Assembly (NCBI GenBank): GCA_018993155.1
Contig: JAGKSX010000026.1
Span: 1 to 42,582, forward strand
Length of the DNA: 42,582 bases
Direction: 5' to 3'
Origin: Hydrogenophaga sp.
GTDB taxonomy: Bacteria > Pseudomonadota > Gammaproteobacteria > Burkholderiales > Burkholderiaceae_C
Below, piece by piece: positions 33,906-42,582 of the stretch; the stretch's first letter is position 1, and every line of letters starts with the position of its first letter. A program made the position numbers and the translations under genes. The notes under the pieces were generated by a model that did no database searches, was not told the origin of the DNA, and saw nothing but the letters and a program-made list of their open reading frames with translations.

Positions 33906-34883
33906 GTGTCCGAACTCCACAAATTCGTCTTTGAAGGCCTGCCGGTGCGCGGCATGCTCGTGCGCCTGACCGACGCATGGCAGGAAATCCTGCAGCGCCA
34001 CCGCGAGGCGGGGGGCTACCCTGCGGCGGTGACCGAGCTGCTGGGCGAGATGACGGCGGCGGCCACGCTGATGCAGGCCAACATCAAGTTCAACGGTGCG
34101 CTGATCATGCAGATCATGGGCGATGGCCCGGTGAAGCTGGCCGTGGCCGAAGTGCAACCCGACCTGAGCCTGCGCGCCACCGCCACCGTGGTGGGCGAGG
34201 TGGCGGCCGATGCGCCGCTCTCGCACATGGTGAACGTCACCAACCAGGGCCGTTGTGCCATCACGCTCGACCCCAAGGACCGCCTGCCGGGCCAGCAGCC
34301 CTACCAGGGCGTGGTGCCGCTGTTCGGCGACCGGCGCGAGAAGCTCGAAAAGCTCAGCGAGGTGATCGAGCACTACATGCTGCAGAGCGAGCAGCTCGAC
34401 ACGCGCCTGGTGCTCGCGGCCGACGACAAGATGGCCGCCGGCCTGCTGATCCAGCGCCTGCCGCTGCAGGGGGTGGACAACCTCGCGGGCCAATCGGGCG
34501 CGCGCGACGAGGACCAGATCGGCGTGAACGAAGACTACAACCGCATCGCCATCCTGGCTTCCAGCCTCAAGCGCGAGGAGCTGCTGAGCCTGGACGCCGA
34601 CACCATCCTGCGCCGCCTGTTCTGGGAAGAGGACGTGCGCCGCTTCGAGCCGCTCACCGGCGAGCAGGGCCCGCGATTTGCCTGCACCTGCTCGCGCGAG
34701 CGCGTGGGCAGCATGCTGCGCAGCCTGGGGCGCGACGAGGTGGAGTCCATCCTCGAGGAGCAAGGCCAGGTGGAGGTGGGGTGCGAGTTCTGCGGCGCTC
34801 AGTACCGCTTCGATCCGGTGGATGCCGCTCAAGTCTTCCTGCAGCCAGCGCAGCAGGCACCGGCCAGCGACCAGAAGCATTGA
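33906..34883 (+). CDS. hslO: Redox-regulated chaperone Hsp33
   Basis: This 325-aa cytosolic holdase is activated by oxidative unfolding. The C-terminal zinc centre is CxC plus CxxC (FACTCSRERV and GCEFCGAQYRF). Under oxidation the cysteines form disulfides and the substrate-binding surface is exposed. The core has TAAATLMQANIKFNGALIMQIMGDGPVKLAVAE and RCAITLD. The start is GTG at 33906 (MSELHKFVF), supported by protein similarity, though the ribosome binding site is weak. Confidence 0.94.
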   Translation: MSELHKFVFEGLPVRGMLVRLTDAWQEILQRHREAGGYPAAVTELLGEMTAAATLMQANIKFNGALIMQIMGDGPVKLAVAEVQPDLSLRATATVVGEVAADAPLSHMVNVTNQGRCAITLDPKDRLPGQQPYQGVVPLFGDRREKLEKLSEVIEHYMLQSEQLDTRLVLAADDKMAAGLLIQRLPLQGVDNLAGQSGARDEDQIGVNEDYNRIAILASSLKREELLSLDADTILRRLFWEEDVRRFEPLTGEQGPRFACTCSRERVGSMLRSLGRDEVESILEEQGQVEVGCEFCGAQYRFDPVDAAQVFLQPAQQAPASDQKH

Positions 34884-34973
34884 CCCCCCGCAGCGCTGCG
34901 CGCTACCCCCCAGGGTGCAACACCTGCGGCCTGGCGAAGCCAGTTCCGCGGTGTTCTGGACGGGGCTTCCCCT
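34884..34973 (+). repeat. Hairpin-bearing intergenic repeat between hslO and the ATPase gene
   Basis: About 90 bp with ACCCCCCGCAGCGCTGCGCG at the start, then a bulged hairpin from AACACC (34919-34924) to GGTGTT (34950-34955), with the perfect inner stem CTGGC-GAA-GCCAG (34931-34943). It may serve as a bidirectional terminator for the convergent genes. The arrangement resembles intergenic repeats common in Comamonadaceae, which I could not verify here. Confidence 0.5.
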
Positions 34974-35633
34974 CTAGGCGTTGCGCGACAGCAGCCCGGT
35001 GAACAGCCGGTGCTCGCAGTCGGGGTCGCTGCAGTTGTCGCACGACCAGGGCCGCAGGCCGTTGGCCAGCGCCGGGTCGTCCTGCACCAGTGGCCTGCCC
35101 AGCGCCGTGCCCACGGCGCGCAGGGCCTGTTGCAGGCGCGCGTTGCCTTGCCCGTACACCGTCTGGAAGGCGATGCCCGCGCCCTGCAGCTCGCGGCGCA
35201 GCAGTTCGTCGGTGGCGTCGCGCACGGCCGGGCTGTCGCGGAACAGGCCGTCGGGCGTCCAGGGCAGGTCCAGGCCCATGAGCAGGGTGAGCTCGCAGGA
35301 CCGTTGCGCGGCAAGCGAAGGCGCGAGCAGGGCGGTGTCCTGGAAGTACAGCGCGCTGTAGGCCGCGACCATCAGGGCTGTGGTGTCGGCGATCACGATG
35401 TCCACGCCGGGTGTCTGCCTGGCGCGCTGGATGAGCCGCGTCTGCTCGTCGGCAATGGCGGCCTGCTCATCGGCGTGCGGGGCCCGGCCCCGGGCCTCGC
35501 ACCAGGCACGCAGATGCTCGGGCACACAGATGGCGTGCAGGCCGTGGTTTTCAGTGAGGTGCCGCTGGAGCGCCGTGGCCAGCGTGGACTTGCCGCTGGA
35601 TTCGCCGCCGAGCAGCGCGACGCAGACCGCCAT
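34974..35633 (-). CDS. NadR-like P-loop ATPase/kinase with C-terminal Cys cluster
   Basis: This 219-aa protein has Walker A LLGGESSGKSTLA (8-20) and a Walker B-like IVIADTTAL (79-87), the pattern of the AAA_28/NadR ribosylnicotinamide kinase-like group. The C-terminus carries C198, C201, C206 and H208 (CDNCSDPDCEH), a possible zinc or Fe-S site that I do not associate with NadR. It has no NMN adenylyltransferase domain. It lies 3 bp downstream of ftsB on the same strand, so it is probably the last gene of the pyrG-kdsA-eno-ftsB operon. Confidence 0.75.
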   Translation of the reverse strand: MAVCVALLGGESSGKSTLATALQRHLTENHGLHAICVPEHLRAWCEARGRAPHADEQAAIADEQTRLIQRARQTPGVDIVIADTTALMVAAYSALYFQDTALLAPSLAAQRSCELTLLMGLDLPWTPDGLFRDSPAVRDATDELLRRELQGAGIAFQTVYGQGNARLQQALRAVGTALGRPLVQDDPALANGLRPWSCDNCSDPDCEHRLFTGLLSRNA

Positions 35634-35636
35634 CGA

Positions 35637-35921
35637 TCAGCGCTTGTTCTGCGCGATCTGGACGAAGATCTCGTTGGGCTTGACCATGCCCAGTTCCTGG
35701 CGGGCGAGTTCCTCGACCATGTCCAGGCCCTCCTGCAGGTCGCGCACCTCGCTCTGCAGCTGGTCGTTGCGCGACTGGGCTTCGCGGTTCATCTGCTCCT
35801 GCGCGGCCAGCTGCTGCTTCATGCTCGCGACCTGGGTCACGCTGCCGCGCCCGAACCAGAGCTGCGCGTGCACGATGAAGAGCAGCGCGATCAGCAGGGC
35901 GGGGATGAAGCGGCGGGCCAT
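35637..35921 (-). CDS. ftsB: Cell division protein FtsB
   Basis: This 94-aa bitopic protein has a short cytosolic start, one membrane helix (about 6-22, IPALLIALLFIVHAQLWFG) and then a periplasmic coiled coil (about 30-70) ending in VEELARQELGMVKPNEIFV, a conserved DivIC/FtsB feature. It forms the FtsQBL complex that activates septal peptidoglycan synthesis. Its position directly after eno is conserved in Proteobacteria. Confidence 0.93.
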   Translation of the reverse strand: MARRFIPALLIALLFIVHAQLWFGRGSVTQVASMKQQLAAQEQMNREAQSRNDQLQSEVRDLQEGLDMVEELARQELGMVKPNEIFVQIAQNKR

Positions 35922-35971
35922 GACGGGTGATTGTTACCGAAGTGGCCGGCCGCCGCGCAGGGTCGCCACGC

Positions 35972-37276
<1,305 letters not shown>

Positions 37277-37304
37277 TCAGAGACAGAAAAGAAGAAAGGG
37301 GAGA

Positions 37305-38162
37305 TCAGGTGTTGAAACGGTCTTCGAGGAAACCGTTCTTCTTGGTCACGGTGTCGAGCGCGAGCAGGGTTTCCAGCAGCGCCTTCATGTGCTTGAGCGG
37401 CACGGCGTTGGGCCCGTCGCTCAGGGCCTTGGCCGGGTCGGGGTGGGTTTCCATGAACAGGCCGGCCACGCCCACGGCGACCGCCGCGCGCGCCAGCACC
37501 GGCACCATCTCGCGCTGGCCGCCGCTGCTGGTGCCCTGCCCGCCGGGCAGCTGCACGCTGTGCGTGGCGTCGAACACCACCGGCGCACCGGTCTCGCGCA
37601 TGATGGCCAGGCCGCGCATGTCGGAGACAAGGTTGTTGTAGCCGAAGCTGGCACCGCGCTCGCAGGCCATGAAGCTGTCTTCGTCCAGGCCGGCTTCCTT
37701 CGCGGCCGCGCGCGCCTTGTCGATCACGTTCTTCATGTCGTGCGGCGCGAGGAACTGGCCCTTCTTGATGTTCACCGGCTTGCCGCTCTGCGCGACGGCG
37801 CGGATGAAATCGGTCTGGCGGCACAGGAAGGCGGGGGTCTGCAACACATCGCAGACCTTGGCCGCATCGGCGATGTCGTCCTCGCTGTGCACGTCGGTGA
37901 GCACCGGCACGCCGAGCTCGCGCTTGACCTTGGCCAGGATCTCCAGGCCCTTGTCGCGGCCCGGGCCGCGGTAGCTGGTGCCGCTGCTGCGGTTGGCCTT
38001 GTCGAAGCTGCTCTTGAAGATGAAGGGCACGCCCAGGCTGCCCGTGATCTCCTTGAGCTGGCCCGCCACGTCCATCTGCAACTGCTCGGACTCGATCACG
38101 CAGGGCCCGGCGATCAGGAAGAAGGGCCGGTCCAGGCCGATGTCGAAGTCGCAGAGTTTCAT
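37305..38162 (-). CDS. kdsA: 3-deoxy-D-manno-octulosonate-8-phosphate synthase (KdsA)
   Basis: This 285-aa cytosolic enzyme condenses PEP and arabinose-5-phosphate to KDO-8-phosphate for lipopolysaccharide. It shows [82 protein letters not shown] and ETHPDP. The start at 38162 removes an in-frame extension that overlaps pyrG. It is between pyrG (23-bp gap) and eno. Confidence 0.97.
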   Translation of the reverse strand: MKLCDFDIGLDRPFFLIAGPCVIESEQLQMDVAGQLKEITGSLGVPFIFKSSFDKANRSSGTSYRGPGRDKGLEILAKVKRELGVPVLTDVHSEDDIADAAKVCDVLQTPAFLCRQTDFIRAVAQSGKPVNIKKGQFLAPHDMKNVIDKARAAAKEAGLDEDSFMACERGASFGYNNLVSDMRGLAIMRETGAPVVFDATHSVQLPGGQGTSSGGQREMVPVLARAAVAVGVAGLFMETHPDPAKALSDGPNAVPLKHMKALLETLLALDTVTKKNGFLEDRFNT

Positions 38163-38185
38163 GGGGTGCCTCTCGGTGGGGGTGC

Positions 38186-39906
<1,721 letters not shown>

Positions 39907-39973
39907 AAGGCCGCCTCTTCCCGGGCTGTCCCTGGGGTCTGTCGGGGCGGACCCGAACTGCTACATTGCGCCC

Positions 39974-41188
39974 ATGAACGACCTCGCCGGAAAACACATC
40001 GTGCTGGGCCTCTCCGGGGGCATCGCCTGTTACAAAGCCGCCGAGCTCTGCCGGGCGCTGGTCAAGGAGGGCGCGACGGTGCAGGTCGTCATGACCGAGG
40101 CAGCCGAACAGTTCACCACCGCGGTGACCATGCAGGCGCTGTCGGGCCGGCCGGTGTTCACCTCGCAGTGGGACGCGCGCCCGGGCAACAACATGGCCCA
40201 CATCAACCTCAGCCGCGAGGCCGACGCCATCATGGTGGCGCCGGCCAGCGCCGACTTCATGGCCAGGCTGGTGCATGGCCGGGCCGACGACCTGCTCAGC
40301 CTGATGTGCCTGGCGCGGCCGATCGATCGGGTGCCGCTGATCCTGGCGCCGGCCATGAACCGCGAGATGTGGGCCCACCCGGCGACCCAGCGCAACGTCA
40401 AGCAGCTGCGCGCCGACGGCGCCACCGTGCTGGACGTGGGCGCGGGCGAGCAGGCCTGTGGCGAAACCGGTGACGGCCGCATGCTCGAGCCCGACGAACT
40501 GCTCTACGACCTCACCCGCTTCTTCCAGCCCAAGCCGCTGGCCGGCCAGCATGTGCTGGTGAGCGCCGGCCCGACATTCGAAGCCATCGACCCGGTGCGG
40601 GGCCTGACCAACCTCTCCAGCGGCAAGATGGGGTTCGCCATCGCGCGCGCCGCCCACGAGGCGGGCGCCCAGGTCACGCTGGTGGCCGGCCCGGTGGGGC
40701 TGCCCACGCCGCGCGGCGTGGGGCGGGTGAACGTGAAATCGGCGCTGAACATGCAGAAAAGCCTGGACCTGCTGGTGCCGAGCGCCACGGTCTTCGTGTC
40801 CGCGGCGGCGGTGGCCGACTGGCGCCCCGCGACATCGGCGGAACACAAGATCAAGAAGGACGGCTCGGGCGAGGTGCCCACGCTGTCGTTCGTCGAGAAC
40901 CCGGACATCCTGGTCGCCATCGCGGCCTCGCCACGTGCGAAGAGCGGCGAACTCTATTGCGTGGGTTTCGCCGCCGAAAGCCACGACCTGGAGGAACACG
41001 CCCAGGCCAAGCGCAAGCGCAAGGGTGTGCCGCTGCTGGTGGGCAACATCGGCCCGGCCACCTTCGGCCAGGACGACAACGCGCTGCTGCTGGTCGACGA
41101 GCGCGGCATGAAAGAGTTGCCCCGCGCGCCCAAGCTGGTGCTGGCGCGCCAACTGGTGGCCGAGATCGCGCGCCGCCTGTCGACCTAG
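39974..41188 (+). CDS. coaBC: Bifunctional phosphopantothenoylcysteine decarboxylase / phosphopantothenate--cysteine ligase
   Basis: This 404-aa Dfp protein performs two steps of coenzyme A synthesis. The CoaC flavin domain (about 1-190) has VLGLSGGIACYKAAELCRAL, HINLSREADAIMVAPASADFMARLVHG, ILAPAMNREMWAHPATQRN and the cysteine lid region GAGEQACGETGDGRM. The CoaB domain (about 195-404) has VLVSAGPTFEAIDPVRGLTNLSSGKMG and a late KRKGVPLLVGNIGP. The ATG at 39974 is preceded by TACATT (39962-39967), which could give a near-leaderless transcript. It is divergent from pyrG. Confidence 0.96.
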   Translation: MNDLAGKHIVLGLSGGIACYKAAELCRALVKEGATVQVVMTEAAEQFTTAVTMQALSGRPVFTSQWDARPGNNMAHINLSREADAIMVAPASADFMARLVHGRADDLLSLMCLARPIDRVPLILAPAMNREMWAHPATQRNVKQLRADGATVLDVGAGEQACGETGDGRMLEPDELLYDLTRFFQPKPLAGQHVLVSAGPTFEAIDPVRGLTNLSSGKMGFAIARAAHEAGAQVTLVAGPVGLPTPRGVGRVNVKSALNMQKSLDLLVPSATVFVSAAAVADWRPATSAEHKIKKDGSGEVPTLSFVENPDILVAIAASPRAKSGELYCVGFAAESHDLEEHAQAKRKRKGVPLLVGNIGPATFGQDDNALLLVDERGMKELPRAPKLVLARQLVAEIARRLST

Positions 41189-41199
41189 GCTGGCTGGCC

Positions 41200-41793
41200 A
41201 TGCGATCGATGGGTGCGCCGGTAGGCGATGCGTTGCTGGCGGGCTTGCTGAGCCGCTTCTCGGTGGGCGCCAGGCACCTGGAAGGGCCCGCCCCGTCCCT
41301 GGACGCGCTGCACCGCATGGCCGAGGCCGCTCTGCGCGCGCCGGATCACGCCGGTCTGGTGCCGTTCCGCTTCGCGGCGGTGCGGGGCGAGGCGCGCGAG
41401 CGCCTGGCCGACCTGTTCGAGCAGGCCGCTGTTCTGGCCGGGAAAAACCCGGCAGAGGCGTCGCTGGACCGGGGCCGTGCGCTGAACGCCCCGCTGCTGG
41501 TGGCGGTGATCGCGCGCATCGACCCCGGCCACCCGGTGGCCACGCTGCACGAACAGTGGATGACCGTGGGCGGCGCGCTCACCAACTTCCTGAACGCCGC
41601 GCACGCGCTGGGCTACGGCGGCAAGATGCTCTCGGGTGCCAAGGTGCGCGCCGCACCGGTGGTGGCCGCGTTCTGCGAGCCCGGGGAACAGCTGGTGGGC
41701 TGGGTGGTGCTGGGCACGCCGAGCAAGCCGGGTTCGCCCAAATTCAGCAAGCCCGATCCGGTGGCTGTCTTGCGGGACTGGTCGTCTGTCTGA
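41200..41793 (+). CDS. Nitroreductase-family protein (YdjA-like)
   Basis: This 197-aa FMN-binding protein has LSRFSVGARHLEGPAPSLDALHRMAEAALRAPDHAGLVPFRFAAVRGEARERLADLFEQAA, in which the RAPDH motif and following layout match E. coli YdjA. It ends GWVVLGTPSKPGSPKFSKPDPV. Such small nitroreductases use NAD(P)H; the substrate is unknown. The start at 41200, or the ATG at 41209, is 11 bp after coaBC, so it is probably cotranscribed with it. Confidence 0.88.
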   Translation: MRSMGAPVGDALLAGLLSRFSVGARHLEGPAPSLDALHRMAEAALRAPDHAGLVPFRFAAVRGEARERLADLFEQAAVLAGKNPAEASLDRGRALNAPLLVAVIARIDPGHPVATLHEQWMTVGGALTNFLNAAHALGYGGKMLSGAKVRAAPVVAAFCEPGEQLVGWVVLGTPSKPGSPKFSKPDPVAVLRDWSSV

Positions 41794-42582
41794 TCAGTCC
41801 CACCAGGGCAAGAGGCGCTTCATCGCTGCGACCTCGCCGCAATGGTCGGTCGCATAACCGGGCAGGGCGTTCAGCCGCTCCTGCCAGGCCCCGCTGCGCA
41901 GGCTTTTCAGCAGGCGCTGCATGGCGGGCTGCTCCAGTGCGCTCTTGAGGCACACCAGCAGGTACCGCTCCTCGGTCAGGGGCACGAAGTCCAGGCCCCG
42001 GGATCGCGCCGCGTACTCGGTGCCCAGGCCCACGTCCGCGCTGCCGCTGGCCACGGCCTGCGCCACGGCGGCATGCGAGCTTTCCACGTTGTGGTAGCCC
42101 ACGACGTCCATGGGCAACAACATGGCCTGCGCCAGCAGCTCGTCGAGCAGCAGGCGCGTGCCGGTGCCGATGGCGCGGTTCACGAAGCGCGCCTGCAGGC
42201 GCGAGACGTCGCCGACGTCGTGCAGGCGCAGCGGGTTGTCCGGCGCCACCATCAGGCCCTGCGAGCGGCGCGCGAAACCGATGATCTTGTGCAGTCCGGG
42301 CTTGAGCAGCGGCCGGTAGGCGCGCGCACTCAGGCTGCCCGCGGCGGCGAAGGGCTGGGTGTGGAAACCCGCCAGCTCGCAGCGCCCTTCGTTGAGCGCG
42401 CGGATCGCGTCCACGCTGCCGCAGAAGCGGATGTCCAGGTGCAGGGGCGGCGCGGCGTTGCCCGCGTGCTGCTGCAGTTCGGTGAGCGCGTGGTCGTGGC
42501 TGGCGTAGAGCGTGAGCACATCGGCCGCACTGGCGTGCTGGCCTTCGTCGAAGGCCATGGCGAAGGCGCGCTCCAGCTCGGC
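41794..42582 (-). CDS. PBP-like-domain regulator (5' end cut by window edge)
   Basis: The frame is open from the right edge to the stop at 41794 (262 visible residues), so the start is outside; the ATG at 42558 is in frame but not necessarily the start. The visible part is a periplasmic-binding-protein-like domain (PF12727-type) with LDIRFCGSVDAIRALNEGRCELAGFHTQPF, RFVNRAIGTGTRLLLDELL, VESSHAAVAQAVASGSADVGLGTEYAARSRGLDFVPL and ERYLLVCLKSAL. In known proteins this domain follows a DNA-binding domain of molybdate- or excisionase-type regulators, which would lie beyond the edge. It converges on the nitroreductase gene. Confidence 0.8.
   Translation of the reverse strand, partial: AELERAFAMAFDEGQHASAADVLTLYASHDHALTELQQHAGNAAPPLHLDIRFCGSVDAIRALNEGRCELAGFHTQPFAAAGSLSARAYRPLLKPGLHKIIGFARRSQGLMVAPDNPLRLHDVGDVSRLQARFVNRAIGTGTRLLLDELLAQAMLLPMDVVGYHNVESSHAAVAQAVASGSADVGLGTEYAARSRGLDFVPLTEERYLLVCLKSALEQPAMQRLLKSLRSGAWQERLNALPGYATDHCGEVAAMKRLLPWWD

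Overview
The window is a GC-rich chromosomal segment whose gene content and order point to a betaproteobacterium of the order Burkholderiales, most likely family Comamonadaceae (a Hydrogenophaga-, Variovorax- or Acidovorax-like organism). The signs are the block pyrG-kdsA-eno-ftsB, the tsaE-amiC pair divergent from queG, and three orphan Bug/TctC-type solute-binding proteins. This assignment rests on recognised protein families and not on a database search.

Left part (1-5.4 kb): a NahR/NagR-like LysR regulator, cut by the left edge, is divergent from a six-gene operon. The operon encodes a ferredoxin reductase, the large and small subunits of a salicylate 5-hydroxylase-like Rieske oxygenase, a chorismate-mutase-fold protein, a Bug binding protein and a Rieske ferredoxin. 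Together they look like a salicylate-to-gentisate module with two unusual inserted genes. Next (5.4-17.2 kb) come housekeeping and transport genes: amiC, tsaE, queG, a MarR regulator divergent from a Fur-box-controlled siderophore-interacting reductase, an acyl-CoA synthetase, a three-gene MCE/Mla-type lipid-transport operon without its ATPase, an SRPBCC protein, and a FAH hydrolase-Bug pair facing a GntR regulator across a repeated operator region.

At 17.2-20.0 kb lies a visibly lower-GC island, bracketed by an 11-bp direct repeat. It holds a 386-aa protein with a secretion-signal-like N-terminus and a glycine-rich hydrophobic core, overlapping a CesT-family type III secretion chaperone, followed by an unrecognised 233-aa gene. 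This candidate effector-chaperone pair, with no secretion apparatus in view, is the most novel-looking part of the window.

The segment 20.0-26.4 kb carries an AEC permease, a Bug protein, xerD, a DUF1439 protein, a DUF3297 protein, a YebC-family regulator, an SdiA-regulated-like protein, a VOC protein and a small hypothetical protein. The segment 26.4-30.9 kb is an accessory patch: an SRAP protein lacking its catalytic Cys2, an SH3 protein, a phosphatidylserine synthase, a PhyH-like dioxygenase, a DUF5990 protein and a GFA protein. It is peppered with copies of a dispersed ~55-65 bp repeat, two of which flank the PhyH gene in inverted orientation.

The right part (31-42.6 kb) is core genome: dbpA, a DUF455 protein, a gamma-carbonic anhydrase-like protein, hslO, the pyrG-kdsA-eno-ftsB-ATPase operon, coaBC, a nitroreductase, and a PBP-like-domain protein cut by the right edge. 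I saw no tRNA, rRNA, CRISPR array, insertion sequence or transposase.
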